DNA of 64,000 nucleotides from Yoonia sp. (GCF_017854565.1 NZ_JAFMHJ010000008.1:27181-91180), one strand, 5' to 3'; counted from the stretch's first letter, positions 41,494 through 51,206 are shown. A program made the numbers and translations. The notes: generated by a model from the sequence alone, not told the origin.

Positions 41494-42441
41494 TTACGCC
41501 ACCGTCGTCACACATTCGGGCAGCAACCGCCTGACGTCCGACAAGGTGCAAAGCGCCGTACCTTCCGTGGTGATCGTGGCACTGGCGGCCGCAACCGCCC
41601 ATCGCAGGGCATGTTCAGGCGAACAGCCTCGCGCCATATGCAGCGTCAGTGCGCCGACAAACGCATCGCCCGCGCCAATCTTGCTGACAACGGGCACTTT
41701 GGGCGCATGACAGAATATATGCTGGTCTTCCGAGACCATGATCGACCCTTCGGCGCCACGCCCGGTGACGATAATCTGCGCGACGCCCCGCGCCACCAAC
41801 CCGCGCGCAAACACTACCGAATCGTGCGCCGTCGACAGCGGATTACCCGCCGCGTCGCGCGCCTCGTTCTGGTCTATTCGCAAGACATGCAGCCCGGATG
41901 CCGGATGTGCGATAACATGGGCCAGCACCGGACCCGACGTATCCAGAATTACCCGGTCGGTCTTGGGCGTCAGGCGGCGACACAGCTGCGCGGGGAAATC
42001 AATGGGCACACCGCCCGGTTGGCTGCCGCTTAGCACGACATAATCGCCGGGGTTAACCGCCGCGAACGCATGGTCAAGAATACTGCTGGTTTCCTCTGGG
42101 CTTAGCGTCGGACCAGGCAGGACAAAGCGGTATTGCTTATTATTGCCGGTGTCCGTCACGGCAAAGCTTTGCCGGGTCTCCGCCTTGATCGGGACAGGGT
42201 GCGTGGGTATCCCTTCGGCCGCCAGCAACGCCAGCAACGCCGTTCCATTCGGCCCACCCACCGCGACCAACGCGGTGCTCTGCCCGTCCAGCTGGGCGAT
42301 TGCGCGTGCAACATTCACGCCACCACCACCCGGGTCAATGCGTGGCTCCGCGCAGCGCAGTTTCGGCCCTGCCTTCACCTGCGCCACCGATGTGGCAAAA
42401 TCAATGCTGGGGTTCAGCGTGATCGTCAAAATCGCAGGCAT
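41494..42441 (-). CDS. PfkB-family sugar kinase (1-phosphofructokinase/6-phosphofructokinase-2 type)
   Basis: A 315-residue ribokinase-fold enzyme. It opens ILTITLNPSIDFATSV, as in the LacC/FruK/PfkB subgroup, with the substrate-binding PGGGGVNVARAIAQL, anion-hole region VTGRGAEGS and catalytic IGAGDAFVGAL. It most likely phosphorylates a phosphosugar such as fructose 6- or 1-phosphate or tagatose 6-phosphate; sequence alone does not decide. AAGGGAACG precedes the ATG. It is divergent from the phosphoribosyltransferase gene. Confidence 0.88.
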   Translation of the reverse strand: MPAILTITLNPSIDFATSVAQVKAGPKLRCAEPRIDPGGGGVNVARAIAQLDGQSTALVAVGGPNGTALLALLAAEGIPTHPVPIKAETRQSFAVTDTGNNKQYRFVLPGPTLSPEETSSILDHAFAAVNPGDYVVLSGSQPGGVPIDFPAQLCRRLTPKTDRVILDTSGPVLAHVIAHPASGLHVLRIDQNEARDAAGNPLSTAHDSVVFARGLVARGVAQIIVTGRGAEGSIMVSEDQHIFCHAPKVPVVSKIGAGDAFVGALTLHMARGCSPEHALRWAVAAASATITTEGTALCTLSDVRRLLPECVTTVA

Positions 42442-42559
42442 AACGTTCCCTTTGGCCTAATCACCAACCCCCCGAGAGTACCACAGGTCGCCGCGATTGA
42501 GGGGGATCAATTTGCCCCGCCACCCAGCCGATAGCCTGATCGGCAAGTGAGGTGCAGAC

Positions 42560-43237
42560 ATGAACACGCAATATACATTTACCGACCGCGCGGAAGCCGG
42601 GCGCCTTTTGGCCCACGCCTTGCCCCCGCTTGACCCGCACGAAACCGTCGTGCTGGCCCTGCCGCGCGGGGGTGTTCCCGTCGCGGAACAGATCTGCAAA
42701 GCGCGTCATCTGCCGCTTGATCTTGTCTTTGTGCGCAAGATCGGCGTGCCGGGCCAGCCCGAACTTGCCGTGGGCGCGATCGTGGATGGCGACAAACCAC
42801 ATGTCACCATCAATCACCGGATCATGCATGCAACCGGACTGTCAGAAACCGAAGTGTCCGCCATGGGCCGCGCCCTGCTGCCCGAAATCGACAGACGCAG
42901 GCAGCTATATCTGAGCGCTATCAAACGACCCGACGTTCGCGGAAAAACCGCCGTTGTCGTGGATGACGGCGTGGCGACGGGGGCCACAATGCGGGCCAGC
43001 CTGCTGGCGCTGCGGTCGCGTGGGGTTGCAAAGGTCATTCTGGCCCTGCCGACCGCCCCCCCTGATGTTCTGCCGTCGCTGACATGCCTTGCCGATCAGA
43101 CCGTGTGCCTTGAACAGCCGCCATACTTTACCGCCGTCGGTGCCGCATACCGCGACTTCCCGCAAACCACGGACGCCGAGGTGGTCGCGGCCTTGGGCCG
43201 CTGCGCCAAATGGACAACAAACCCAGGAGAGCCGTGA
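42560..43237 (+). CDS. Phosphoribosyltransferase domain protein
   Basis: A 225-residue type I phosphoribosyltransferase-fold protein. The PRPP-loop is VVVDDGVATGATMRA near residues 132-146, and an N-terminal segment VVLALPRGGVPVAEQI is typical of the stand-alone family often annotated only as 'phosphoribosyltransferase'. Base substrate unknown. Its stop overlaps the start of a PRPP-synthetase-like gene (TGATG), so a PRPP user is coupled to a likely PRPP maker. Confidence 0.85.
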   Translation: MNTQYTFTDRAEAGRLLAHALPPLDPHETVVLALPRGGVPVAEQICKARHLPLDLVFVRKIGVPGQPELAVGAIVDGDKPHVTINHRIMHATGLSETEVSAMGRALLPEIDRRRQLYLSAIKRPDVRGKTAVVVDDGVATGATMRASLLALRSRGVAKVILALPTAPPDVLPSLTCLADQTVCLEQPPYFTAVGAAYRDFPQTTDAEVVAALGRCAKWTTNPGEP

Positions 43238-44178
43238 TGCAGATCGTTGCACTGGACGAAAGCCGCGATCTGGCTGTCGGCATCGCCGATGAGCTGGGGC
43301 TGGCCCTGTCGGAACTGGAACAGCGCACCTTTGAAGACGGCGAAGGCAAGATCCGCCCGCTCGCCCCGGTGCAGGGACATGACCTGTGCATCGTCCAAAG
43401 CCTGCATAGCGGCCCCCGGCTGAGCGCGCATGACAAACTGTGCCGCCTTCTGTTCCTGATTGCGACACTGCGCGATCACGGCGCTGCATGGATCACCGTG
43501 GTGGTTCCGTATCTTTGCTATGCCCGCAAGGACCGCCGCACCAAACCCCAGGACCCGATCACCACGCGCTATGTCGCACAGCTGCTTGAAACCGCAGGCT
43601 GTGACCACATTATCACGTTCGAAGTGCACAACCTTGCCGCCTTCCAAAACGCGTTTCGCTGCCAGACCACCCATCTTGAGGTCGGTGCGGCGTTTCAGGA
43701 TGCCGTGGCATGGCGTGCGGATGGTGCCCCGCTGGTGGTTTTGTCGCCCGACCCCGGCGGCGTAAAGCGCGCTCAGCTCTTTCGCGAAACACTGGAGGAA
43801 CGGCTGGGACAAGCCATCGGCTTTGGCTTCATGGAAAAAAGGCGCAGCGGCGGTGTAATGAGCGTGGGTGCGCTTGCCGGGGATTTTGCCGGTCGGTCGG
43901 TCGTGATTGTGGACGATATCATTGCCTCTGGCAGTACCATGCTTGGTGCCGCACAGGCCTGCCGCGACGCGGGTGCCGCAAAGGTCTTTGCGCTGGCGGC
44001 ACATGGGTTGTTCACCGGCCAGCCACAGCGGCTGTTTGCCGGCGATCTGATCGACAGGGTGCTTGTCACCGACAGCATCGCGCCCTTCCGCCTGCCCGAC
44101 GGACGCGCAACGGATCGCCTTGAAATCATCGGCACGGCGGCACTGTTTGCCGACACGATCAGAGACAGCATGTCGTAA
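43237..44178 (+). CDS. Divergent ribose-phosphate pyrophosphokinase (PRPP synthetase-like)
   Basis: A 313-residue protein with both domains of PRPP synthetase: VVVPYLCYARKDRRTKPQDPIT in the first half, the LSPDPGGVKRAQLF loop, and PRPP-binding VIVDDIIASGSTMLG in the second. Several positions differ from housekeeping Prs, for example YARKDRRTKPQDP in place of the usual YARQDRK-type motif and EVHNLAAFQN in place of the DLH segment. It is thus probably a paralogue, either making PRPP for its partner or acting on a related pentose phosphate. ATG 43237 overlaps the previous stop. Confidence 0.85.
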   Translation: MQIVALDESRDLAVGIADELGLALSELEQRTFEDGEGKIRPLAPVQGHDLCIVQSLHSGPRLSAHDKLCRLLFLIATLRDHGAAWITVVVPYLCYARKDRRTKPQDPITTRYVAQLLETAGCDHIITFEVHNLAAFQNAFRCQTTHLEVGAAFQDAVAWRADGAPLVVLSPDPGGVKRAQLFRETLEERLGQAIGFGFMEKRRSGGVMSVGALAGDFAGRSVVIVDDIIASGSTMLGAAQACRDAGAAKVFALAAHGLFTGQPQRLFAGDLIDRVLVTDSIAPFRLPDGRATDRLEIIGTAALFADTIRDSMS

Positions 44179-44187
44179 CGCCCGGCC

Positions 44188-45177
44188 TTAGGCCATCAGG
44201 CCTTCGGCAATTTCCAGATATCGCAGGCTAAGCGGTATCCACTTTGCAGGCTTGCGCGGCTGCGGGACCAGCAGATGCGCAAGGCAAAGCCGGATGCGCA
44301 ACAACGCGTGGATCACGGTGTAATACCGCAACAATTCCGGGTCCGCGCGATCCAACAGCCCTTTTGTCACCCCTTGGATCAGCCGTTGTTTGATCCATGT
44401 CGCACCCTGAATCTCGCACTCAAGGCCCAGAAACGCGATCTCGCTGAGCGGATCGACAATCCGTAGGTTGCGGTTGAATTCCAGACAGTCAAACACGATT
44501 GGCGGGTCCACGGCGCAAATATGTTCGGGGCGCAAATCACCGTGACATTCCCTGATCCAACCGGCCGCAACCCGGCGCGAAAACAGCGTAAAGAACGCCC
44601 CCAGCGATTGATCAAAGCCGTGCAAAACCGCTTTTAGGCGCGGCTGATACTGCGCGAACGCGGGATTGAGCATAATCCCGCGGTTCATCACTTGTTGGTC
44701 ATAAAAGATCGTCAGCAACTCTTGTGCGGTCAGGTTGGTTTGCGGGGCATTGCGATAGAACGGCACAAGGAAATCCACCAGCTTATCAACCAACGGGTGC
44801 AAAATCTCTGGCGTCGCCAGATGATCATCTATCATGACGTCCAGCATCCGGCTGGCGGGCAGGCGCCGCATATGCAGCAACCAGTCCACGGTCGTGCCCG
44901 ACTGGCCAATGGCCAACGCACCATCCAGCCCTTCAACAACACGGACCGCGCCCAGATAGACCTGCGGCGCAAGGCGGCGATTCAGGTCAATCTCGGTCAG
45001 GGTATTGTCATGTCGGGCACGCAGGGGCGTCAGGTCCTGCAACTCATCGCGCACAGATTTCTTGAGCTTGTACACCTCATCTGGTGTCAAAAATATCCAG
45101 GATTTGCTGGTCTCCATCATCATGATCGGCGCGCCGCCGCATTGCCGCTGCAACACGGTGGCAATGCGTGTGTGCAT
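44188..45177 (-). CDS. Kinase-fold (aminoglycoside phosphotransferase-like) protein linked to nucleoside transporter
   Basis: A 329-residue cytosolic protein resembling the COG2187 group, without its frequent C-terminal AAA domain. Visible are an N-terminal lysine segment DEVYKLKKSV, the catalytic loop ECHGDLRPEHIC and the metal-binding-like VFDCLEFNRNLRIVD. Substrate unknown. ATG 45177 has GAGG at 8 bases; ATG 45201 would overlap the permease end and is the alternative. It follows the BMP-type transporter genes by 10 bases and may phosphorylate an imported nucleoside, which is inference from position. Confidence 0.78.
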   Translation of the reverse strand: MHTRIATVLQRQCGGAPIMMMETSKSWIFLTPDEVYKLKKSVRDELQDLTPLRARHDNTLTEIDLNRRLAPQVYLGAVRVVEGLDGALAIGQSGTTVDWLLHMRRLPASRMLDVMIDDHLATPEILHPLVDKLVDFLVPFYRNAPQTNLTAQELLTIFYDQQVMNRGIMLNPAFAQYQPRLKAVLHGFDQSLGAFFTLFSRRVAAGWIRECHGDLRPEHICAVDPPIVFDCLEFNRNLRIVDPLSEIAFLGLECEIQGATWIKQRLIQGVTKGLLDRADPELLRYYTVIHALLRIRLCLAHLLVPQPRKPAKWIPLSLRYLEIAEGLMA

Positions 45178-45187
45178 CGTGTCGGCC

Positions 45188-46441
45188 TCACTCTTTGACA
45201 TAGGGCTTTCCATCGGCGGCAGGAGGGCGGGCGCGCCCCACCAGCCCGGCCACCACGATGATCGTCGCGACATAGGGCGCCATTGCCAGAAACTCTGACG
45301 GGATCGGGGTTTGCAGCAGGGCCAGCTTTTGCTGCAGCGAATCCGCAAAGCCAAACACCAATGCGGCGGCCAACGCACCCACAGGGTGCCACCGCCCGAA
45401 TATCATGGCGGCAAGGCCGATAAACCCGCGCCCGCCGGTCATCCCTTCATCAAAGCGCCCGACGGACCCAAGCGTAAACCACGCGCCGCCAAAACCCGCG
45501 ACCATACCCGCCAAAGTAACGTTGACATACCGCGTGCGATATACATTGATCCCCAGTGTATCCGCCGCCCTCGGGTGTTCACCCACGGCACGCGCACGCA
45601 GCCCAAGGCGGGTGTGAAACAGATAGTACGTTGCCGCCCCGACCATGATCAGTGCGCCATAAACAAAGATATTCTGGTGAAAAACCATCGGGCCAATCAC
45701 CGGAATATCCCCCAATATCGGGATTTTGACCGCGCGGAAAACGGGGGCATTATTCAGGAACCGATACTGCTGAAACACCTGCGAACTGACATAAGACGTA
45801 AGGCCCAGCACGAACAGGTTGATCACCACGCCGGCAATAATTTGATCCATCCGATAGGTCACAACAAGCGCGGCAAGGATGAAACCGAAAACGCCCCCCA
45901 CCGCGACGGCCGCCGCCAGCCCGCCGACACCACCCACAAGCGACCCAACCAGCGCCCCGGTAAACGCGCCTGCTAATAGCATCCCCTCGATCGCGATATT
46001 CACGACAGCAACCCGTTCCGACAGCACGCCCGCCAGACCGCCCAGCGCAATGGGCACCGCGCGCACCATCGTGGCCTGCAACATGCCCGTCAGCGAAAAC
46101 GCCTTGCCGGTCGTCGCCCAGACCAGAAACGCCAGCACAGCAATCGCCAGCCCGACGCCCAGCGACAGCGACGTCCATTTCGCGCCGCCGTGCAAGAACT
46201 GCCGCACGCCCAGAAACGCAAGCACCGTCGCGGCGACATAGATAAACGGCCCGCCCGACACGACAAGATCCGGCACCGGCCAGACGTCAGTTGGCCGCGA
46301 CAAACGAAAGGTCGCATTGCCCGACGCATCCGGCCCAAACACAACCGCCGTCAAGACCGCCAACCCCAAAAGAATGGCGCCCGTCACACGCGCATGACGC
46401 CGCTTGCCGCTGTCAATCCTTGGCGTTGTCATCACTGTCAT
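45188..46441 (-). CDS. Nucleoside-type ABC transporter permease 2
   Basis: A 417-residue membrane protein of the BPD-transp-2 family (YufQ/NupQ-like), about nine helices, with the family loop GEHPRAADTLGINVYRTRYV near residues 275-294. It works with the permease encoded upstream, the double-domain ATPase and the BMP-family binding protein to import nucleosides or purine derivatives. ATG 46441 overlaps the preceding stop (ATGA). Confidence 0.9.
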   Translation of the reverse strand: MTVMTTPRIDSGKRRHARVTGAILLGLAVLTAVVFGPDASGNATFRLSRPTDVWPVPDLVVSGGPFIYVAATVLAFLGVRQFLHGGAKWTSLSLGVGLAIAVLAFLVWATTGKAFSLTGMLQATMVRAVPIALGGLAGVLSERVAVVNIAIEGMLLAGAFTGALVGSLVGGVGGLAAAVAVGGVFGFILAALVVTYRMDQIIAGVVINLFVLGLTSYVSSQVFQQYRFLNNAPVFRAVKIPILGDIPVIGPMVFHQNIFVYGALIMVGAATYYLFHTRLGLRARAVGEHPRAADTLGINVYRTRYVNVTLAGMVAGFGGAWFTLGSVGRFDEGMTGGRGFIGLAAMIFGRWHPVGALAAALVFGFADSLQQKLALLQTPIPSEFLAMAPYVATIIVVAGLVGRARPPAADGKPYVKE

Positions 46442-47559
46442 GACGGTCCGCCCTTGGCATGGCGAAAGCCCCACGGAAAGAGAGCGCGCACCAAAAGTGG
46501 GGCCGCGATAAACACAATGATCAGCGCTTGGATAATCCCGATCAGATCAATGGACACGCCCGCGTCAACCTGCATCTGACGCCCGCCCGCCTTTAGCGCG
46601 CCGAACAAAAGCCCGGCAAACAGCACGCCCACCGGGTGCGACCGTCCCAGCAAAGCAACCGCAATCGCATCAAAACCAATGCCCGCCGAAAACCCCGGCG
46701 TCGCGCGCCCCAGCACGCCCAGCACCTGATTGGCCCCGGCAAGCCCGGCCAATGCACCTGCCGTCGCCATCGCCGCCACGATAATGACACCGGAATGGAT
46801 ACCCGCGAACCGTGCCGCCTCGGCGTTTTCGCCACTTGCGCGAAACTCGAACCCCAGCTTGGACCGGAACAGAACCCAGTAGACGACGACCACCGCGATC
46901 AGCACCAGAAATATACCGGCATGCACCCGCAGGTTGGGGTCCAGAAAGCCGAGCAAGCGGGGCAGTTCTGCCGCATCGGGCACGGATTTCGAAATCGGAT
47001 CGGCGCGACCTTCCTTTTGAATGAACGGCAACCGCAGCATGTAATCCAGCAGGCGATAGGAAATCAGGTTCAGCATGATCGTGGAAATCACTTCGTGTGC
47101 GCCCGTCGCCGCCCGCAGCCACCCGGCGATTGACGCATAAAGCGCACCTGCCAATGCCCCCGCCAACAGCGACATCGGCAACAAGATGACGGCAGGCAGG
47201 GACGCAAAGCTAAAGCCGGTGACAACCGCAGCCATGCCGCCCATCAGCACCTGCCCTTCGGCCCCTATGTTGAACAACCCCGCACGAAAGCCCAGCGCCA
47301 GACCAAGACCGGCCAGCACCAATGGCGCCGCCGCCGTCAGTGTCTCGGACACCGCGTTCAGCGACCCGACTGACCCCTTCAGCAACGCCACATAGGACGC
47401 CCCGATCGTCGCCAGATCGACATTCGTCGCCAGCATGGTCAGCGCACCCAGCAGCAACGCCATGATCACCGCAAAAAGCGGCACCACCACCAGATCTTCG
47501 ATCTCGGTGCGACCAATCACTTTGGCCTTCATCAGATCGGTCATGGTCGTATCGGTCAT
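46438..47559 (-). CDS. Nucleoside-type ABC transporter permease 1
   Basis: A 373-residue membrane protein of the BPD-transp-2 family (YufP/NupP-like). It has hydrophobic helices throughout and the segment ASGENAEAARFAGIHSGVII near residues 241-260, matching the cytoplasmic coupling loop. It overlaps the ATPase gene and the next permease gene, each by four bases (ATGA). Confidence 0.9.
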   Translation of the reverse strand: MTDTTMTDLMKAKVIGRTEIEDLVVVPLFAVIMALLLGALTMLATNVDLATIGASYVALLKGSVGSLNAVSETLTAAAPLVLAGLGLALGFRAGLFNIGAEGQVLMGGMAAVVTGFSFASLPAVILLPMSLLAGALAGALYASIAGWLRAATGAHEVISTIMLNLISYRLLDYMLRLPFIQKEGRADPISKSVPDAAELPRLLGFLDPNLRVHAGIFLVLIAVVVVYWVLFRSKLGFEFRASGENAEAARFAGIHSGVIIVAAMATAGALAGLAGANQVLGVLGRATPGFSAGIGFDAIAVALLGRSHPVGVLFAGLLFGALKAGGRQMQVDAGVSIDLIGIIQALIIVFIAAPLLVRALFPWGFRHAKGGPS

Positions 47560-49061
47560 GCCGCAGCCCCCGCCATTGCCAAACCGATCACCGCCTTGTC
47601 AACGGAGCCAGCTTCGTATTCGGCCACGATCTGACCTTTGAACATCACCAAAATCCGGTCGGACAAGGCCATGATCTCATCCAGTTCGGACGACACGATC
47701 AGCACCCCATCGCCTTCGTCGCGCGCCGCGATCAGACGTTTGTGGATGTACTCGATTGATCCCACATCAAGACCACGGGTCGGCTGACCTGCGATCACCA
47801 GCATCGTCTCGCGCGACAGCTCGCGCGCCACGACAAGCTTTTGCTGATTGCCGCCGGACAGATGACCGGCTGCTTCAAACACGGATGGCGTGCGGATATC
47901 GAAATCGCGCACCAGCTTTGCCGCCGTTTTGTTGACCGCGGCCCAATCGACCAGCACGCCACGCGAAAAACGCGCATCATAATAGGTGTCCAGCACCATG
48001 TTTTCCGCGACGGTGAAATTCTTGATCAAACCCGCGGTCTGGCGATCCTCCGGGATGTGGGCGATGCCCAAACGATGCCGCTTCCGGACCGAGGTTCCGG
48101 TGATATCACGCCCCGCGAACATCACCCGCCCATGGGCGACGTGCCGCAACCCCATCAGCGCCTCGATCAGCGCGGATTGGCCGTTGCCCTGCACACCGGC
48201 GATCCCCACAATTTCACCGCTGCGCACCTTGAGGTTCAGGTGATCCAGCGCCACCTCATCGGTGTCACGCAGCACCGTCAGGTCGCAGGTTTCAAGCAAT
48301 ACCGGCCCCGGCGCAAACGGCTGTTTGATCACATCAAAGCTGATCGGTCTGCCGACCATCATTTCGGCCAACGCAGGCCGGGTCAGATCCTTGGGCAGAC
48401 CGCCCCCGACAATGCGGCCACTGCGAATAACGCTGATCCGGTCGGCGATTTCCAGAATTTCGTTCAGCTTATGCGTGATGAAAACCAGCGCCTTGCCCGC
48501 GTCGCGCAGCGATTTGACGATCTCGAAGAACTCATCGACCTCTTGCGGGGTCAGAACGGCCGTCGGCTCGTCCAAAATCAGAACATCGGCAGAGCGGAAC
48601 AGGACCTTGATGATCTCGACCCGTTGCTGCACCCCCACGGGCAGCGTTTCGATCAACGCATCGGGGTCCACGCGCAGCCCATATTTATCGTTGATGTCGC
48701 GGACCTGCGCACGGGCGGTCGGCAGATCAAGATGATCGAATCGGCCCGTTGGCTCGACCCCCAAGACCACATTTTCAGTCACCGTAAAGACAGGGACCAG
48801 CATGAAATGCTGATGCACCATGCCGATCCCCGCGCGGATCGCATCACCGGGGCCGCTGAATGTCACCGGGCGTCCGTCAATCGCGATTTCACCGGCAGTC
48901 GGACTATACAGCCCGCAAAGCACATTCATCAGCGTGGATTTCCCGGCCCCGTTTTCACCCAGCAGGCCCAGCACCTCGCCCGCGCGGATCGTCAGGTTCA
49001 CATCTTCGTTTGCGATGACCGGGCCAAAGCGTTTGGTGATGCCGCGCAGCGTAATTTCCAT
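47556..49061 (-). CDS. Nucleoside-type ABC transporter ATP-binding protein (two ABC domains)
   Basis: A 501-residue fused ATPase of the sugar/nucleoside uptake type (YufO/NupO-like). Domain one has Walker A GENGAGKST and DEPTAVLTP; domain two has a degenerate P-loop GVQGNGQSAL, the signature LSGGNQQKLVVARELS and GQPTRGLDVGS. The degenerate second site is normal for this class. It is followed by two permease genes with overlapping codons and preceded by the binding protein. Confidence 0.92.
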   Translation of the reverse strand: MEITLRGITKRFGPVIANEDVNLTIRAGEVLGLLGENGAGKSTLMNVLCGLYSPTAGEIAIDGRPVTFSGPGDAIRAGIGMVHQHFMLVPVFTVTENVVLGVEPTGRFDHLDLPTARAQVRDINDKYGLRVDPDALIETLPVGVQQRVEIIKVLFRSADVLILDEPTAVLTPQEVDEFFEIVKSLRDAGKALVFITHKLNEILEIADRISVIRSGRIVGGGLPKDLTRPALAEMMVGRPISFDVIKQPFAPGPVLLETCDLTVLRDTDEVALDHLNLKVRSGEIVGIAGVQGNGQSALIEALMGLRHVAHGRVMFAGRDITGTSVRKRHRLGIAHIPEDRQTAGLIKNFTVAENMVLDTYYDARFSRGVLVDWAAVNKTAAKLVRDFDIRTPSVFEAAGHLSGGNQQKLVVARELSRETMLVIAGQPTRGLDVGSIEYIHKRLIAARDEGDGVLIVSSELDEIMALSDRILVMFKGQIVAEYEAGSVDKAVIGLAMAGAAA

Positions 49062-49082
49062 CGGTTCTGTCCCCTGATCGCT

Positions 49083-50111
49083 TCAGGGTCTGACGCTGAT
49101 CGAGCCATCAATGATGCCCGCGCGAAGGGCATCCAGCTCTGCTTTCAGGTCGTCTGGCACGATATCTTCCATGTCATGAAACGGTGCCAGATCGACGCCG
49201 CCATTTTTCAGCGAACCCACAAGAACCCCGCCTTCAAACTGGTCATTCATCGCCATCTCGATCACGCCGCGTACCGTCGCATCCATGCGTTTGGTGATCG
49301 ACGTCAGATAGACATGCCCCTTTTCGGGGTCCGTAAGATACAGATCGGCATCAACGCCGATGATCTTCAGTCGGTCCGGGCCCAGTTCGTCCGCCAATGC
49401 AGCCGAGCCTAATCCGACAGGCCCCGCAACCGGCAGCACGATATCCGCGCCCTCGTCATACAGATTTTGCGCATAGGCCCGCCCATCATCAAGCGATTCA
49501 AAGTTGTTGGTAAACAGCCCCTCGCGGGTGTCCGGGTCCCAACCCAATACAACGACCGATGCGCCCTTGGCCGCATTGTAATAATCCACACCGCGTGAAA
49601 ATCCGTCCATAAAGATGGTCACAGGCGGGATGTTGATCCCACCGAACACGCCCAGGATTTTGGTCTGCGACACGCCAGCGGCCAGATAACCGGCCAGAAA
49701 TGCCGCCTCGTCCGTCGCATAGACCTGCCCCAGGATATTCGGGATCGTCGGATCATAGGCGAAATCGACGATGGAAAACTTCTGGTCCGGGTTTGCCTCT
49801 GCCGCCGTTTTGGTCGCGTCGCCCAAAAGAAACCCCACCGTGATGATCACACCGCAATCACCGTCGATCAGTGCGTTTATATTGGCCTCGTAATCCGTCT
49901 CGGCCTGCGATTCCAGATATCGGCCTTCGATGCCAAAGTCAGCCATCGCATCCTCGACACCCTTCCAGGCGGTCTGGTTAAAGCTGTTGTCATCAATGCC
50001 GCCGGTATCTGTCACCTGACAGGCGGTAAAGGCCGACGCCATGCTGGTTGTCGCCAGAAGAACGGCAGCCATGGCGCCAATGTGTCTGATCTGTGCTGTG
50101 AAATATGACAT
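49083..50111 (-). CDS. BMP-family (PnrA-like) substrate-binding protein
   Basis: A 342-residue exported binding protein. Signal peptide ends MASAFTACQV; the mature protein begins with the family motif VTDTGGIDDNSFNQTAWKGV and contains KFSIVDFAYD and GVFGGINIPPVTIFMDGF. BMP/PnrA proteins bind purine nucleosides. ATG 50111 is preceded by GGGGGGAACC. It heads the minus-strand transporter operon and so sets its substrate class. Confidence 0.92.
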   Translation of the reverse strand: MSYFTAQIRHIGAMAAVLLATTSMASAFTACQVTDTGGIDDNSFNQTAWKGVEDAMADFGIEGRYLESQAETDYEANINALIDGDCGVIITVGFLLGDATKTAAEANPDQKFSIVDFAYDPTIPNILGQVYATDEAAFLAGYLAAGVSQTKILGVFGGINIPPVTIFMDGFSRGVDYYNAAKGASVVVLGWDPDTREGLFTNNFESLDDGRAYAQNLYDEGADIVLPVAGPVGLGSAALADELGPDRLKIIGVDADLYLTDPEKGHVYLTSITKRMDATVRGVIEMAMNDQFEGGVLVGSLKNGGVDLAPFHDMEDIVPDDLKAELDALRAGIIDGSISVRP

Positions 50112-50250
50112 GGTTCCCCCCAATTACCGCCCAGCGGTCTTGCCAAGGCTAATCACTCGCCGTATCTGCCGATTGAGCAAGATCAATTCAGCGTGGGCCA
50201 GAGCGCCTTGTGCCCCGACAGGTCTTGCAGGATCGCTCGAAACGCCTCAT

Positions 50251-50266
50251 ATTCAAAATGTCGAAT
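50251..50266. promoter_or_regulatory. ATTC-N8-GAAT inverted repeat upstream of the SoxH-like gene
   Basis: ATTCAAAATGTCGAAT followed by GT resembles the ATTCA/GAATGT elements near soxV-soxS and soxB. It lies 16 bases before the hydrolase start codon. Tentative. Confidence 0.3.
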
Positions 50267-50282
50267 GTCAGGGAGGACGATC

Positions 50283-51200
50283 ATGATCACGCGCCGCCGC
50301 CTTATTACCAATGCCACCACCGCCTTGATTGCAGGTGCGCTTGCACCGCGCATGGTCTGGGCGAACACTTCTGTCACGATGGGCAACATGACCATCGACA
50401 CGCTAAGCGACGGTCATCTGGTCCTGCCGCGCAGCATGACCCTGCCCGATGATCTGCCTGCGGCGGAATTGGCGACAATCCTGGAAAAGTACAATGTGGG
50501 CGGTGATCAGTTCATGCCTGACTGCAACGTCACGCTGATCCGCGCTGGTGATCGCGTGATGCTGATGGATGCCGGCGCAGGGTCCGAATTCATGCCAACT
50601 GCGGGCAAGCTGCTTGATGCGCTGTCCGCCGTTGATGTTGACCCCGCAGACGTGACCCATGTGGTGTTTACTCATGCCCACCCTGATCACCTGTGGGGCG
50701 TGCTGGACGATTTCGACGATCTGACGTTTCCCAATGCGACCTACATGATGGGCCAAACCGAATGGGACTATTGGACGAACTCCAACACGGTCGATACAAT
50801 TGACCCCGGGCGCATCGCCTTTGCGGTCGGCGCAAAACGCCGCTTGGATGTCATCGCCGACAACATGACCTTCTTTGGCGATGGCGCGGAAATACTGCCC
50901 GGCATCGCCGCTCGCGCGTGCTTTGGCCACACACCGGGGCACATGGCGCTGCACCTCGCGCAAGGCAGCCAAGAGATGATGATCCTTGGCGACTGCATCG
51001 CCAACCACCACGTCGCGTTTGAACGCCCCGCATGGCATTCAGGATCGGATCAGGATGGTGACATGGGCGCGGCGGCCCGGACAAGCCTGCTGGATCAGGT
51101 CGCATCGGCGCAGATGCATATCATCGGCTTCCACCTGCCGTATCCCGGCATTGGCCGCGCTGAAAAGCGCGATGACGGCTATGTATTCGCGCCCGACTAG
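50283..51200 (+). CDS. Tat-exported metallo-beta-lactamase-fold hydrolase, SoxH-like
   Basis: A 305-residue protein with a twin-arginine signal (TRRRLITNATTALIAGALA) and the zinc-binding motif FTHAHPDHLWG, followed by a GHTPGHMALH and a GDCI segment. It is thus a periplasmic zinc hydrolase. SoxH of Paracoccus is a similar protein at the far end of a sox cluster, but its function is not known and this gene is separated from soxD by three genes. ATG 50283 is preceded by GGGAGGACG. It is convergent with the second hemA. Confidence 0.82.
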   Translation: MITRRRLITNATTALIAGALAPRMVWANTSVTMGNMTIDTLSDGHLVLPRSMTLPDDLPAAELATILEKYNVGGDQFMPDCNVTLIRAGDRVMLMDAGAGSEFMPTAGKLLDALSAVDVDPADVTHVVFTHAHPDHLWGVLDDFDDLTFPNATYMMGQTEWDYWTNSNTVDTIDPGRIAFAVGAKRRLDVIADNMTFFGDGAEILPGIAARACFGHTPGHMALHLAQGSQEMMILGDCIANHHVAFERPAWHSGSDQDGDMGAAARTSLLDQVASAQMHIIGFHLPYPGIGRAEKRDDGYVFAPD

Positions 51201-51206
51201 GCCGCG

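Noticed and set aside
44178..44210. GGCCTTAGGCC palindrome between the PRPP synthetase-like gene and the kinase gene
   Set aside because: It overlaps coding sequence and has no T tract, so it was not called a terminator.
47841..49412. 523-residue open frame opposite the nucleoside transporter ATPase
   Set aside because: Antisense shadow of a well-conserved ABC protein; His/Arg/Asp-rich with no recognisable domain.
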